Below are positions 20,301 through 29,774 of a DNA stretch of 64,000 nt, piece after piece (position 1 is the stretch's first letter; each line of letters starts with the position of its first letter). The position numbers and the translations under genes are program-made. Source of the stretch: Aurantimonas marianensis (lineage in GTDB: Bacteria; Pseudomonadota; Alphaproteobacteria; Rhizobiales; Rhizobiaceae); the NCBI RefSeq assembly GCF_024195285.1, contig NZ_JALHBS010000081.1, positions 1 through 64,000 on the forward strand. The letters run 5' to 3'. The notes under the pieces are model-generated. The model ran no database searches. It was not told the origin of the DNA and was given only the letters and a program-made list of their open reading frames with translations.

Positions 20301-21461
20301 ATGCACCCGACCAATCGACTTCTTCTCGGCGGTTTCCTGACGCTGGCGATCGTCATGGGCGTCGGCCGTTTCTACTACACGCCGCTGCTGCCGCTGATGC
20401 AGCACGACCACGGCTTCGGCGTCGACGTCGCGGGCCTGATCGCGGCCGCGAATTTCGCCGGCTATCTCGCCGGTTCGCTGCTTGCCAGTTTCGTTCCGCG
20501 CGGCGCGCCACGTCTCGCCGCCTTCCGCCTTGGCGTCGTGGCCAGCGTCATGACCACGCTGGCGATGGGGCTCACCGACGAGCTCGGCGCCTGGCTGGTG
20601 CTGCGCACCCTCTCCGGGCTCGCCAGCGCCTTCGCGATGATTTCGGCCGCCGGCATGGTCGCCGAGGCGCTGGCCGCGGTCGGCGCCGAGGCACGGCTCG
20701 GCTGGGTATTCGGCGGCGTGGGGATCGGCATCGCCGCCTCCGGCCTGCTCGTCCTGTTCGCAGCGCCCTTTCTCGATTCCGCCGGCCTGTGGATCGCCGG
20801 CGGCCTGCTGGCGGCCATTTTCGCGCCGGTCGTCCTTGCCGCGGTGCGCGACCGGACTCTGCCGGCGCGGACCGACGCGCCGGACCCGCGGCGCCGCGTG
20901 CCTCGCCCGCTGCCCTTCTGGCCGCTGCTGATTAATTACAGTTGCGAGGGGCTGGGCTATTCGGTCTTCGCCACCTTCATCGTGGCGATCGTCAAATCCC
21001 GGCCCGGACTGGAGGCGATGGGCGACTGGGTGTGGATCATCGTCGGTCTCGCCGGTCTGCCGAGCTGCCTGATCTGGTCGCGGATCGCCGAACGGATCGG
21101 CTTTTCGGCCGCGCTCGCCGCCGCCTACGCGGCGCAGATCGTCGGCGTCCTCCTGCCGGCCGTCAGCAGCTCAGGCATCGCGGCGCTGGTCGCCGCCGTC
21201 CTCTTCGGCGGCACTTTCATGGCCATCACCGTCTTGACCATGCCGCTCGGGCGGCACGGTCTCGGCGGCCGCGGCTTTGCCATCCTCACCGCCGGTTTCG
21301 GCCTCGGCCAGATGCTCGGCCCGCTCGCCGCCGGCTTTCTCGTCGCCGGCGAGGGTGACTACAATCTGGCTCTGATCGGCTCGGCGGCCATCCTTGCTCT
21401 CGGTCTGTCGGCACTCGTGGTCGCGATCAGGCGGCGACCGGAAACACCGGTCGCCGCCTGA
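20301..21461 (+). CDS. YbfB/YjiJ-family MFS transporter
   Basis: A 386-residue major facilitator with about 12 hydrophobic segments. The N-terminus (LLLGGFLTLAIVMGVGRFYYTPLLPLMQ) is the hallmark of the YbfB/YjiJ group, and GYLAGSLLASFVPRGAPR matches the loop 2-3 motif A position. The C-terminal half includes GGTFMAITVLTMPLGR and GFGLGQMLGPLAAGFL. Substrates of this group are not established. It stands alone, convergent with the DUF302 gene and ending in a large hairpin that overlaps its stop codon. Confidence 0.88.
   Translation: MHPTNRLLLGGFLTLAIVMGVGRFYYTPLLPLMQHDHGFGVDVAGLIAAANFAGYLAGSLLASFVPRGAPRLAAFRLGVVASVMTTLAMGLTDELGAWLVLRTLSGLASAFAMISAAGMVAEALAAVGAEARLGWVFGGVGIGIAASGLLVLFAAPFLDSAGLWIAGGLLAAIFAPVVLAAVRDRTLPARTDAPDPRRRVPRPLPFWPLLINYSCEGLGYSVFATFIVAIVKSRPGLEAMGDWVWIIVGLAGLPSCLIWSRIAERIGFSAALAAAYAAQIVGVLLPAVSSSGIAALVAAVLFGGTFMAITVLTMPLGRHGLGGRGFAILTAGFGLGQMLGPLAAGFLVAGEGDYNLALIGSAAILALGLSALVVAIRRRPETPVAA
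21429..21459 (+). terminator. Large hairpin overlapping the MFS stop codon
   Basis: AGGCGGCGACCGG and CCGGTCGCCGCCT form a perfect 13-bp stem with an AAACA loop over the last codons of the MFS gene. There is no T-run on either strand. It may act as a bidirectional 3' structure between the convergent MFS and DUF302 genes. Confidence 0.4.
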
Positions 21462-21474
21462 ACCGGGTCGCCGA

Positions 21475-21966
21475 TCATTCGGCGCCGGCAGCCTCCTTGG
21501 CGATCTCGTCGAGGACCGCGTTGATTTCGCCGATAGCGGCTTTGGATTCGTCCGAGCCGATCTCGTCGAGGCGGCGGAAACCGACCGTCACGGTGCCGGC
21601 TGTCTCGGCGTTCTCATAGACGAACACGCCGTAGGGGCAGAAGGAAAGATTCATGATGTCCGCCTCCATCGCCTTGCGCGACAGGACGGCGGAACAGAAT
21701 TGCATGACGTTGGCGTTGCCGTCCTGGAAGAGGGTCTTCTCGGCCCCGACGTCGCCACCGGTGCGCGCCAGCATTTCGCCGACGAACGCCTCGTAATCGA
21801 TCACATAACCGCGGTTGACGATGGCGTCCGTCAGATCCTGCCGGACCTCGTCGAATGGCGCGTCGGTCTCATAGGAGGTGATGGTCTCCGCCGCGGTAGC
21901 TGGCATGGCGGCGAGACCGGCGAACAGAAGCGCGATTGCGCCTCCCTTGATGGCAGTCCGTTTCAT
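21475..21966 (-). CDS. DUF302-domain exported protein
   Basis: A 163-residue protein with a Sec signal (MKRTAIKGGAIALLFAGLAAM, cleavage near ATAAE) and a DUF302 domain (YETDAPFDEVRQDLTDAIVNRGYVI). The domain contains the conserved MQFCSAVLSRKAM and SFCPYGVFVYE segments with two Cys. The function of DUF302 is unknown; such proteins recur next to sulfur-metabolism genes. The ATG at 21966 has AAGGAGAG; an upstream in-frame ATG has no comparable site. It lies 32 bp downstream of the alpha/beta hydrolase and is probably co-transcribed with it. Confidence 0.8.
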   Translation of the reverse strand: MKRTAIKGGAIALLFAGLAAMPATAAETITSYETDAPFDEVRQDLTDAIVNRGYVIDYEAFVGEMLARTGGDVGAEKTLFQDGNANVMQFCSAVLSRKAMEADIMNLSFCPYGVFVYENAETAGTVTVGFRRLDEIGSDESKAAIGEINAVLDEIAKEAAGAE

Positions 21967-21998
21967 TGCAACTCTCCTTCGGTTGAGGTCTCGGGTGT

Positions 21999-23018
21999 TC
22001 ACGGGGTCGCGGCGATGTGCTCCGCGACAAGGTCGGCGGCGTCTTCCGCGAAGAAGTCCAGGAACATATGATCGGCCCCCTCGACGGTCTCCAGGCGAAT
22101 CTTCGTCCCGTCAACGATGGGCGCCAGCCGCTCCGGAAGATCGGTGACCACCTCGTCCTCGCCGCCGGCGATCACCAGAACCGGCATCGAAACGCCCCGC
22201 GTCAGCAGCGTCGGTGTGTCCCGCTCAGGGTTCTCCGCGTGATAGGACAATACTGATTGTGCCGCTGCCTTGGTATCAGAGCAGTAGACGAGGCCTGGAA
22301 CATCAAGTATCTGCCCCGGCTCGGCGGCCTTTGCCTCGGCAAGGACATCCGCCAGCTTCGCGCCGAAGCGCTGTTCGTAGCTTTCCGCCGCGGAGCCATC
22401 CTCGGTCGCCGGCGCGATCAGGACGGCGGCCGGAATATCGGCTCGTTCGCCCTGCCGGCTGAGCCAGAGCGCGACCTGCGCGCCGCCGCGACTGTGCCCG
22501 AGCGGAACGATCTGCGCGTAGCCCTCGTCGCCGAGCCAGTCGACCCAGGCGCTGATCTCGGCCACCGCGTCCTCATGCCGGTGGGTCGAGGGCTGGTTGC
22601 AGTCCCACATGCCTTCCCGTCGATCCTGCCCCAGCGACAGGGTCACGGCGAGCGAGGCGATCTCCCGCTCGGCCAGCGCGCCCTGCAGCGCCTCGATCAG
22701 CTCGAGGTCCTTGTGGGCAAACGTGCCGTGGACGAGAAGAACGATCGGCTGACTCGTATCGACATCGTCGGGACGCACGAGATCGCCGGTCAGCGTCAAT
22801 CCGTCGAAGGGGATCTCGACCGCCGCTGTTTCCGCCGCGCTTGTGGGGGATACGCCGAGCGCCGCCACCGCCAACCCAGCGGCAGCGAGACACGACACGA
22901 ATGGCCGGCTAGACGCGCCGCCGGTCAAACCACGCGTGAACGCGACTGCCCCGCACCGAATTTTCACGACGAGAGATGAAAGCCCTCCTACCGGAGCGGC
23001 ACCGTCGACTTGTTTCAT
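21999..23018 (-). CDS. Exported alpha/beta hydrolase
   Basis: A 339-residue hydrolase. A long N-terminal region ends in a hydrophobic signal (SCLAAAGLAVAALGVSPTSAAE, about residues 42-63). The fold shows LLVHGTFAHKD (oxyanion region), the nucleophile elbow GHSRGGAQ, an acid-bearing VIAGGEDEVVTD and the catalytic His in EGADHMFLDFF. The ATG at 23018 follows GGGAGGTGTT; an upstream in-frame ATG would run through the operator-like sequence. It is first in a two-gene unit with DUF302 and divergent from the DsrE-like gene. The substrate is unknown. Confidence 0.8.
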   Translation of the reverse strand: MKQVDGAAPVGGLSSLVVKIRCGAVAFTRGLTGGASSRPFVSCLAAAGLAVAALGVSPTSAAETAAVEIPFDGLTLTGDLVRPDDVDTSQPIVLLVHGTFAHKDLELIEALQGALAEREIASLAVTLSLGQDRREGMWDCNQPSTHRHEDAVAEISAWVDWLGDEGYAQIVPLGHSRGGAQVALWLSRQGERADIPAAVLIAPATEDGSAAESYEQRFGAKLADVLAEAKAAEPGQILDVPGLVYCSDTKAAAQSVLSYHAENPERDTPTLLTRGVSMPVLVIAGGEDEVVTDLPERLAPIVDGTKIRLETVEGADHMFLDFFAEDAADLVAEHIAATP

Positions 23019-23051
23019 AACACCTCCCAGTCGCGTCATCGTGAACCCGAT

Positions 23052-23071
23052 ATATTCGCATTCATGAATAT
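23052..23071. promoter_or_regulatory. SqrR/BigR-type operator-like palindrome
   Basis: ATATTC-N8-GAATAT, containing exactly ATTC-N8-GAAT (23054-23069), the form I recall for the persulfide-sensing ArsR-family repressor SqrR. The inner ATTCATGAAT is itself a perfect palindrome. It lies in the 152-bp divergent gap, 34 bp upstream of the hydrolase start and 100 bp upstream of the DsrE-like start. No SqrR/BigR gene is in this window. Confidence 0.55.
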
Positions 23072-23170
23072 CAACGTAGACATCAAGGACCGCTTCGGCA
23101 ACACTGTCGCCGCAAACGGTGCGCGGATTTGACAGCCGTGTCCCATCGGATCGCAACGGGAGGAATATAA

Positions 23171-23635
23171 ATGAAAATCGCAATGACGCGTTTCGCGGCC
23201 CTTGCCGTCCTGGCCTTCATGCTCGCGGCGCCGTTTACCGGCGGTGTGACGGGGGCCCAGGCGGCGGAACCGCACAAGGTTGCGATCCATGTCGATGAGA
23301 ACGACCCCAAACGGATGAACCTGGCACTGAACAATGTTCAGAACATCAAGGCCTATTACGACGAGAAGGGCGAGGAGGTGACCATCGAGGTGGTTACCTA
23401 TGGTCCGGGCCTCCACATGCTGCGCGCCGACACCGCGCCGGTGGCCAATCGGATCAAGATGATGTCGATGGAGATCGCCGGTCTGAGCTTCGCCGCCTGC
23501 GGCAATACCCGCAAGGCGATGGCCAAGAACGAGGGCAAGGAAATTGCCTTGCTTGAGGACGCCACCGAAGTGCCCTCGGGCGTGGTACGCCTGATCGAAT
23601 TGCAGGAGGACGGCTACGCCTACGTCCGTCCATAG
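23171..23635 (+). CDS. Secreted DsrE/DsrF-like protein
   Basis: A 154-residue protein with a Sec signal (about residues 1-31, cleavage near GAQA-AEP). A DsrE-type alpha/beta domain follows: KVAIHVDENDPKRMNLALNNVQNI, then VTYGPGLHMLRAD and IAGLSFAACGNT, where C110 is at the position of the DsrE sulfur-carrying Cys. DsrE proteins bind sulfane sulfur. The ATG at 23171 follows GGGAGGAATATAA. It is divergent from the hydrolase/DUF302 pair across an SqrR-like operator. A sulfur-handling role is inferred. Confidence 0.78.
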   Translation: MKIAMTRFAALAVLAFMLAAPFTGGVTGAQAAEPHKVAIHVDENDPKRMNLALNNVQNIKAYYDEKGEEVTIEVVTYGPGLHMLRADTAPVANRIKMMSMEIAGLSFAACGNTRKAMAKNEGKEIALLEDATEVPSGVVRLIELQEDGYAYVRP

Positions 23636-23646
23636 GTCTTTGAGAC

Positions 23647-23694
23647 TCGGCGGAGCTGAACGCCTCCGCCGAATCTGACCCGCGCCGCGGGTCA
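23647..23694. terminator. Two adjacent hairpins between convergent DsrE-like and otsA genes
   Basis: TCGGCGGAG/CTCCGCCGA (9-bp stem, 23647-23672) is followed by the 19-bp palindrome TGACCCGCG-C-CGCGGGTCA (23676-23694), which includes the otsA stop. No T-run is present, so these are 3'-end structures rather than classic terminators. Confidence 0.4.
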
Positions 23695-25083
23695 GTCCAC
23701 GCCGCTGTTCTCGAGCGCACCGAGAAAGGCGTCGCACCAGTTCGACGAGGGTCCCGCGAACACCGCCTCGCGCATCGCCCTCCAGCGGCGATCGCGCTCG
23801 TCGAAGGGCATCGTCAGCGCGCGCTGCAAGGCCCGCGCGACATCGTCGGTCGAATACGGATTGACGATCAGCGCATCGGGCAATTCGGCCCGTGCGCCGG
23901 CGAAGCGCGACAAGACCAGCACGCCGGGATCGTCAGGATCCTGCGCGGCGACGAATTCCTTCGCCACGAGGTTCATGCCGTCGCGTAACGGTGTCACCAG
24001 GCAGACGCGGGCGGCGCGATAGATGCCCGCCAGCGCCCGGCGGGTGAAGCCGCGGGTCATGATCTGGATCGGCGTCCAGTCCAGCGTGGCGAACCGGCCG
24101 TTGATATGGCCGGCGAGCTCCTCCAGTTCCCGACGCAGCTCGACATAGGCGTCGAGCTCCGAACGGGACAGCGGCGCCACCTGCAGAAACTGTACCTTGC
24201 CGCGATTCTCCGGGTAGTCTTCCAGCAGCCGCTCGAAGCCGCGAAAGCGCTCGACCAGCCCCTTGGAATAATCCATCCGGTCGACCCCGACGATCTGCAG
24301 TCGGTCGCCGGCGATTTCCCGCAGCATCTCCTCATGCTCGCTGGCCTCGGGCGAGACGGCGAAACGCTCGAAGCCGGGCGCGTCGATGCCGATCGGAAAG
24401 GTATCCGCCCTCACGACGCGGTCGCCAACCCGGACCCTGTGGCCTTCCAGTTTTTCGCCACCTAGCTCGCGCAGGCAGAACCCCACGAAGTTGCGCCGGT
24501 CGGTATCGGTCTGGAAGCCGACGACATCGTAGGCGAGCATGGCCCGGACAAGGTCGTGGCTGGCCGGCAGCGCCGTGAAGATTTCCGGCGGGCAGAACGG
24601 AATGTGCAGGAAGAAGCCGATCTTGCCCTTGAACCCGCTCTGGCGCAGCTCCGAGCCGAGAAAGAAGAAATGATAGTCGTGGACCCAGACCAGATCCTCG
24701 TCCTCGATCAGGGGCGCCAGCCGCGCCGCGAAGCGTTGGTTCACCGAGCGATAGGCGCGCTCGGACTGGCGATCGAAGTGCGCAAGATCGAGGCGGTAGT
24801 GCAACAGCGGCCACAAGGAGCGGTTGGCGTAGCCGTAGTAAAAACCCTCGAGTTCCTCCTCGGTCATGTCGATGGTGGTCATCGACACCTCGCCCTGGAC
24901 TTGAGTCTGAGCTTCCTTGAAGGTGCCTTCGTCCGACGTCTCGCCGCTCCAGCCGAACCAGAGCCCGCCGCGCCGTCTGAGCGCATCCGACAGGCCGACG
25001 GCAAGACCACCCGCCTTGCCCTCGTCATTCAGTGGACCGACCCGGTTCGAAACCGCAACCAGTCGCCGCTGCCCCTCAGCCAT
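23692..25083 (-). CDS. otsA: Trehalose-6-phosphate synthase OtsA
   Basis: A 463-residue GT20 enzyme transferring glucose from UDP-glucose to glucose 6-phosphate. The N-terminus has [20 protein letters not shown] with the donor/acceptor loop. [15 protein letters not shown] and [14 protein letters not shown] are classic GT20 segments. [14 protein letters not shown] and [16 protein letters not shown] hold the UDP and phosphate contacts. It lies 80 bp downstream of otsB and makes the osmoprotectant trehalose with it. The length is usual for the bacterial enzyme. Confidence 0.96.
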   Translation of the reverse strand: MAEGQRRLVAVSNRVGPLNDEGKAGGLAVGLSDALRRRGGLWFGWSGETSDEGTFKEAQTQVQGEVSMTTIDMTEEELEGFYYGYANRSLWPLLHYRLDLAHFDRQSERAYRSVNQRFAARLAPLIEDEDLVWVHDYHFFFLGSELRQSGFKGKIGFFLHIPFCPPEIFTALPASHDLVRAMLAYDVVGFQTDTDRRNFVGFCLRELGGEKLEGHRVRVGDRVVRADTFPIGIDAPGFERFAVSPEASEHEEMLREIAGDRLQIVGVDRMDYSKGLVERFRGFERLLEDYPENRGKVQFLQVAPLSRSELDAYVELRRELEELAGHINGRFATLDWTPIQIMTRGFTRRALAGIYRAARVCLVTPLRDGMNLVAKEFVAAQDPDDPGVLVLSRFAGARAELPDALIVNPYSTDDVARALQRALTMPFDERDRRWRAMREAVFAGPSSNWCDAFLGALENSGVD

Positions 25084-25163
25084 CGTCTCCCTTCCCCTGC
25101 CTCCGGTCGGCGGTGCACCGACGTCTCTTCGTTTGCGATTCCGCTGCCAGCCAAGACCGGTGG

Positions 25164-25889
25164 TCAGGCCGAAGCTGCCAGCCAGCGATGGACCGCGGCG
25201 ACGCCCGCCAGCCGGAATTCCGCGACGCTGCGCTTGTCCCCGACCTTGACCGAAACGCCGCCGGCGTCGCGCACGTGCTTCAGCGCGAATTCGTCAGTGG
25301 TGTCATCCCCGACATAGACGGGAACACGGCCCGCGAAGGGCGCATCCCGCATCATTGCGGCGAGCGCCTTGCCCTTGTCCATGCCGGTCGGATGCACTTC
25401 GACGATGTTGTCGCCATTCATGACGTTAAGATCGTGACGGCCTGCCGTCGCCTCGGCCATCGCGCGCTCGGCAACGGCCTTCAGATCCGGCGCCGTGCGA
25501 TAGTGCAGGACCAGCGCCGTGCCTTTGTCCTCGAGTTTCAGCCGCGGATTGTCCCGCAGCGGCCCGCCAAGCTTTTCGCGCACATCGTCGAGCACCTCCG
25601 GGCCCGCGAGCCGTTCCGTCGCTCCGTCCGGGCGCACCCGCCGTTCGAGCCCATGCACGCCGGCCGCCGCAAAGCGCATCGGCGCCAAGAACCGGTCGAG
25701 GTCGGCGATCCTGCGGCCGCTCACCACCGCCAGTGCTCCGCCGAGCGCGGCCTGCAGCGCCTCGAGCCGCTCGAGCGCCGCCGGCGCGATGGCGACCGCC
25801 TGGGGATCGTCGACAAGTTCGACGAGCGTCCCGTCGAAATCGACGAAGACGGCGTGGCGATGCGGATCGATCAAAGGAGGCAAGGACAT
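25164..25889 (-). CDS. otsB: Trehalose-6-phosphate phosphatase OtsB
   Basis: A 241-residue HAD-superfamily phosphatase removing phosphate from trehalose 6-phosphate. Motif I is VFVDFDGTLVE (about residues 14-24), with the two Asp nucleophile/acid pair. Motif II Ser is in VVSGRRIADL, and the C-terminal VYVGDDTTDEFAL carries the metal-binding Asp residues. It begins 7 bp after a muramidase gene and is followed by otsA, giving the order muramidase-otsB-otsA. Confidence 0.95.
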   Translation of the reverse strand: MSLPPLIDPHRHAVFVDFDGTLVELVDDPQAVAIAPAALERLEALQAALGGALAVVSGRRIADLDRFLAPMRFAAAGVHGLERRVRPDGATERLAGPEVLDDVREKLGGPLRDNPRLKLEDKGTALVLHYRTAPDLKAVAERAMAEATAGRHDLNVMNGDNIVEVHPTGMDKGKALAAMMRDAPFAGRVPVYVGDDTTDEFALKHVRDAGGVSVKVGDKRSVAEFRLAGVAAVHRWLAASA

Positions 25890-25896
25890 GACGATA

Positions 25897-26772
25897 TCAC
25901 ATAGAGCTGCCCTTGTTCGAAGCCAGACATTCCTTCACCGGCAATGTTCCGGCCAACGCTCTTGGAAGCAGCCGGATAAGGGTCGCCCCATCTGCGATTC
26001 CGGAAGAATCCAGTCCGTCGGCGCGCTGAAACGCCATCAGCCCCGCCTCTGTCGCGGGACCGAAAATACCGTCGACGGCCAAATCATGTTGGCCGTGATC
26101 GAGCAGCGCCGCCTGCAACCATCGCACCGCATCGCCGCGCGCGCCGCGCCGCAGTTCGCTCGGCGCATCTGGCGACCGTAAGATCAGCCGCCGGGCCTCC
26201 AGCCACGCCGCGCCGATCTTCTCGTCATAACGGTTGCGGCGATATCCCGGGCCGTTGTAGCGGCGCGCGAAGCCCGCGAGGTCGCCCCCGGCAAGCCGTT
26301 TCGCGAGACCGCCGAGCTTGAGAAACCTTGCGGCGATCTCGAACTGGCCGTCGACCGATGCGCGAGCCATGTCGGCGAAAGCCTCCGCGCTCCGGAAACC
26401 GAGGCGCTGCCAATGGGCGCCCATCACCTGGCACAATCCCCAGGAGACCGACTGCGCCGCGGCCGCGAAGTCGATCGCCGCCGCCTTGCCGAACAGCCGC
26501 CAGCGCGCCGCCTGCGAGGCCGGATTGCGGATTCGACCGGCGCGGGGATCGGCCAGCCCCGCCGCGCGGGCCCGCTGCCGGTCCGCCGGAGCGAGCAGGC
26601 GGTCGAAATAATGGCCCTCGAAACGGATCAGCGGTTCGCGCCGCTCGCCTACCCGCCCAAATGCGACGGCGCCGGTCTCGACCAGGGCGACGGCCACCAG
26701 CACCGCCGCCTCGACGCCGGTTTCGGCTTCGACACGTCGCGCGGCCACCAACACATCCGCTTCCACCGCCAT
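25897..26772 (-). CDS. Endolysin-like N-acetylmuramidase with peptidoglycan-binding domain
   Basis: A 291-residue protein. The N-terminal muramidase domain (DUF3380-like) has AVALVETGAVAF with a candidate catalytic Glu, IRFEGHYFDRLL, SVSWGLCQVMGAHW and FARRYNGPGY. The C-terminal PG_binding_1 domain reads RRGARGDAVRWLQAALLDHG to FGPATEAGLMAFQRADGL. No signal peptide is visible. The ATG at 26772 (MAVEADVLVAA) follows GGGAG. The architecture is that of phage endolysins, yet no other phage gene is nearby. It stands directly upstream of otsB with a 7-bp gap. Confidence 0.82.
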   Translation of the reverse strand: MAVEADVLVAARRVEAETGVEAAVLVAVALVETGAVAFGRVGERREPLIRFEGHYFDRLLAPADRQRARAAGLADPRAGRIRNPASQAARWRLFGKAAAIDFAAAAQSVSWGLCQVMGAHWQRLGFRSAEAFADMARASVDGQFEIAARFLKLGGLAKRLAGGDLAGFARRYNGPGYRRNRYDEKIGAAWLEARRLILRSPDAPSELRRGARGDAVRWLQAALLDHGQHDLAVDGIFGPATEAGLMAFQRADGLDSSGIADGATLIRLLPRALAGTLPVKECLASNKGSSM

Positions 26773-26850
26773 CGTTTGCTCCCGCGTTCGCTTCGACGTG
26801 TTCATTGTCGCAGCGGCGCGAAGGAAGGGGAAAAAATTGCCGCGGCGGCG

Positions 26851-27924
26851 TCAGGCCAGCCGGCGGCCGCTCTCGGCGTCAAAGCGGTGCAGGGCGTCGA
26901 GCGGGGCTGCGGCCTGGACCTTCGTCCCCGGCTCCAGATGCGAATAGCCGGGCACCCGCACGGCGATCTCCGGCCCCTTGTCGGGCAGCGCGCCATAGAC
27001 GTAGCTTTCCGCCCCGACAACCTCGACGCCGGTGACGGTGAGGTCGGCGAGCAATTCTCCGGGGACATCCTCGGCTTCGTCGACGAGGCGCATATGCTCC
27101 GGGCGGATGCCGAGCGTCTGCCCGACGGACGCACTAATCGCCTGACCCTCCAGCCCGGTAAGCCCCGCAATGCCGCCGCCGCTGGCACCGACCGGGACGA
27201 GATTCATCGCCGGTGAGCCGATGAAGGTGGCGACGAAGATGCTCGCGGGCCTCTCATAGACCTCCATCGGCGTGCCTGCCTGCTCGATTCGCCCGCCATT
27301 GAGCACGACCAGCCGGTCGGCCAGCGTCATCGCCTCCAGCTGGTCGTGGGTGACGTAAAGGCTGGTGGTCGCAAGCTTGCGCTGAAGCCGGCGGATTTCC
27401 GCGCGCATCTGCACCCGCAGCTTGGCGTCGAGATTGGAGAGCGGCTCATCGAACAGAAAAGCCGACGGCTCGCGGACGATGGCGCGGCCCATCGCCACAC
27501 GCTGGCGCTGCCCGCCCGAGAGCTGACCGGGCTTGCGCGCCAAAAGCGGCGCGATTTCCAGAATCCCCGCCGCCTGGTCGACCCGCCGGGCGATCTCGGA
27601 CTTGTCCATCCTGCGGTTCTTCAGGCCGTATTCGAGATTCTGCCGCACGCTCATATGCGGATAGAGCGCGTAGTTCTGGAACACCATGGCGATGTCGCGC
27701 TCGGCCGGCTCCAGATCGTTGACGACACGATCGCCGATGGAGATCGTGCCGGCGCTGATCGTCTCCAGCCCGGCGACCATCCGCAGGAGCGTCGACTTTC
27801 CGCAGCCGGACGGGCCGACCAGAACGACGAATTCGCCGTCCGGAATGTCGAGCGAGACGCCCTTCACCGCTTCCACCCCGCCGGGATAGACCTTGCGTAT
27901 GTCGACGAGTTGGATGCCTGCCAC
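26851..27924 (-). CDS. ugpC: sn-Glycerol-3-phosphate ABC transporter ATPase UgpC
   Basis: A 357-residue ATPase of the glycerol-3-phosphate importer. Walker A is [10 protein letters not shown], the signature [15 protein letters not shown] and Walker [17 protein letters not shown]-domain segments ([18 protein letters not shown]) follow. It starts with GTG at 27924 and lies 3 bp downstream of ugpE, the last gene of ugpBAEC. It is about half identical by eye to the ATPase at 7153-8217, but its operon context sets its role. Confidence 0.92.
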   Translation of the reverse strand: MAGIQLVDIRKVYPGGVEAVKGVSLDIPDGEFVVLVGPSGCGKSTLLRMVAGLETISAGTISIGDRVVNDLEPAERDIAMVFQNYALYPHMSVRQNLEYGLKNRRMDKSEIARRVDQAAGILEIAPLLARKPGQLSGGQRQRVAMGRAIVREPSAFLFDEPLSNLDAKLRVQMRAEIRRLQRKLATTSLYVTHDQLEAMTLADRLVVLNGGRIEQAGTPMEVYERPASIFVATFIGSPAMNLVPVGASGGGIAGLTGLEGQAISASVGQTLGIRPEHMRLVDEAEDVPGELLADLTVTGVEVVGAESYVYGALPDKGPEIAVRVPGYSHLEPGTKVQAAAPLDALHRFDAESGRRLA

Positions 27925-27927
27925 GCT

Positions 27928-28776
27928 CTACTTCTCCGCTTCCACGAGGCCGCGCACGAACCATCGCTGCATGAGGACGACCACCAGCACCGGCGGAACG
28001 ATCGCCAGGATCGACGTCACCATGACGAGGTGCCAGGGCGTATCGGCGTCGGCGAACGACACCATCTTCTTGAGCGCGATGACGATGGTGTTCATCTGGT
28101 TGTCGTTGGTGACCAGCAGCGGCCACAGATACTGCGTCCAGCCATAGATGAAGAGGATGACGAACAGCGCCGCGATGTTGGTCTTCGACAGGGGAATCAG
28201 GATGTCCCAGAAGAACCGCATCGGCCCGGCGGCGTCGACCCGCGCCGCCTCGACCAGTTCGGACGGGATCGTCATGAAGAACTGCCGGAACAGAAGCGTC
28301 GCCGTCGCGGAAGCGATCAGCGGCAGGATCAGACCGGCATAGGTATCGATCATGCCGCGGTCGACCATCACCTTGTAGGTCGGCAGGATGCGCACCTCCA
28401 CCGGCAGCATCAAGGTGATGAAGATCAGCCAGAAGAAGGTCATGCGCAGCGGGAAGCGGAAGAACACGATGGCGAAGGCCGACAGGATCGAGATGACGAT
28501 CTTGCCGACGGCGATGCCGAGCGCCATCACCGTCGTGTTGAACATGAGCGTCCACACGTTGACGCCGCCGATCCGGCCGATTCCGCCAAACAGCGCTTGC
28601 CCGTAGTTCTCGGTGAATTCGCCGCCCGGCGTCAGCGGCAGCGGTGGACGCAGGATCGCCTGCAGCGTCTGCGTCGACGCCATGAAGGTGTAGTAGATCG
28701 GAAAGGCGACGATCACGATGCCGAGGACCAGCATCACATGCGCGACCGGGCGGCCGATGGAATGCCGCTCGATCAT
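27928..28776 (-). CDS. ugpE: Glycerol-3-phosphate ABC permease UgpE
   Basis: A 282-residue inner-membrane permease. The start MIERHSIGRPVAHVMLVLGIVIVAFPIYYTFMAST is typical of UgpE. The EAA loop is VEAARVDAAGPMRFFWDILIPLSK and the segment YGWTQYLWPLLVTNDNQMNTI is specific to the family. It is 18 bp after ugpA and 3 bp before ugpC. Confidence 0.93.
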   Translation of the reverse strand: MIERHSIGRPVAHVMLVLGIVIVAFPIYYTFMASTQTLQAILRPPLPLTPGGEFTENYGQALFGGIGRIGGVNVWTLMFNTTVMALGIAVGKIVISILSAFAIVFFRFPLRMTFFWLIFITLMLPVEVRILPTYKVMVDRGMIDTYAGLILPLIASATATLLFRQFFMTIPSELVEAARVDAAGPMRFFWDILIPLSKTNIAALFVILFIYGWTQYLWPLLVTNDNQMNTIVIALKKMVSFADADTPWHLVMVTSILAIVPPVLVVVLMQRWFVRGLVEAEK

Positions 28777-28794
28777 CGTCCGGTCACCGTCGCA

Positions 28795-29676
28795 TCACGC
28801 ATAATGCACCCGCTTCTCGACATAGCGGAACTGGAAGGCAGTCAGCGCGATGACGATCGCCATCAAGATCACCGACTGCGCCGCCGAGCTGCCGAGATTG
28901 AGATTGACGAAGCCGTCGACATAGACCTTGTAGACGAGGGTTTCCGTCGCGCGCGCGGGCCCGCCGCCGGTCACCGAATCGATGATGCCGAAGGTATCGA
29001 AGAAGGCGTAGACGGTGTTGACCACGAGCAGGAAGAACGTCGTCGGCGCGATCAGCGGGAAGACGATCGTCCAGAAGCGCTTGGTCGACCCGGCGCCGTC
29101 GATCGCCGCCGCCTCGATCAGCGATTTCGGGATCGACTGCAGCGCCGCGACGAAGAACAGGAAATTGTAGCTGATCTGCTTCCAGGCCGCCGCGACGACG
29201 ACGAGCAGCATCGCGTGATCCCCGTCGAGCAGCGGGTTCCAGTCGAAACCATTGCGTCGCAGCATGTAGGCGAAGGTGCCCATCACCGGATTGAACATGA
29301 ACATCCACAACAAGCCCGCCACGGCCGGCGCCACCGCGTAGGGCCAGATCAGCATCGTGCGGTAGAGACCGCGTCCGCGCACCACCTTTTCGGCGGCGGT
29401 CGCCAGTAGCAGCGCCAGCGACATCGACAACGCGGCGGTCGAGATGCTGAAGATCGCCGTCACCTTGATGGCGTTGAGATAGGCCGGGTCCGACAGGACC
29501 GACTGGAAATTGGCGAGACCGACGAATTTCGATTTCAGGCCGAACGGGTCCTCGTGCAGAACCGACTGATAGAGCGCCTGGCTCGCCGGCCAGTAGAAGA
29601 AGACCAGCGTGATCGCCACCTGCGGCGCGACCAGCAGATAGGGCAGCCATTTGTTGGGGAAGACGGCTTTAGACAC
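28795..29676 (-). CDS. ugpA: Glycerol-3-phosphate ABC permease UgpA
   Basis: A 293-residue permease, partner of Ugp[34 protein letters not shown] at the N-terminus and the EAA loop [29 protein letters not shown] identify it. The frame is open far upstream into ugpB, so the start is inferred: GTG at 29676 gives the usual UgpA length, with another GTG at 29685. Neither has a strong ribosome site, so the exact start is uncertain. It lies 98 bp downstream of ugpB. Confidence 0.9.
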   Translation of the reverse strand: MSKAVFPNKWLPYLLVAPQVAITLVFFYWPASQALYQSVLHEDPFGLKSKFVGLANFQSVLSDPAYLNAIKVTAIFSISTAALSMSLALLLATAAEKVVRGRGLYRTMLIWPYAVAPAVAGLLWMFMFNPVMGTFAYMLRRNGFDWNPLLDGDHAMLLVVVAAAWKQISYNFLFFVAALQSIPKSLIEAAAIDGAGSTKRFWTIVFPLIAPTTFFLLVVNTVYAFFDTFGIIDSVTGGGPARATETLVYKVYVDGFVNLNLGSSAAQSVILMAIVIALTAFQFRYVEKRVHYA

Positions 29677-29774
29677 AGCGATCACGGGTCCGAAACGCAG
29701 GCCCCACGCGAAGCGAGGCCCATGGAAGGTGACGGGCGGGTCGAGCCGCCCGGCGTTGTTGTCGGCTCGGCGCC

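Noticed and set aside
25897-26772. The muramidase as evidence of a prophage
   Set aside because: No integrase, capsid, tail, holin or attachment site is near; a single lysozyme gene is not a prophage.
27346-29409. A 687-codon plus-strand frame over ugpA-ugpE-ugpC
   Set aside because: It is antisense to three genes with intact motifs, with His/Asp/Arg-rich composition and no recognisable domain.
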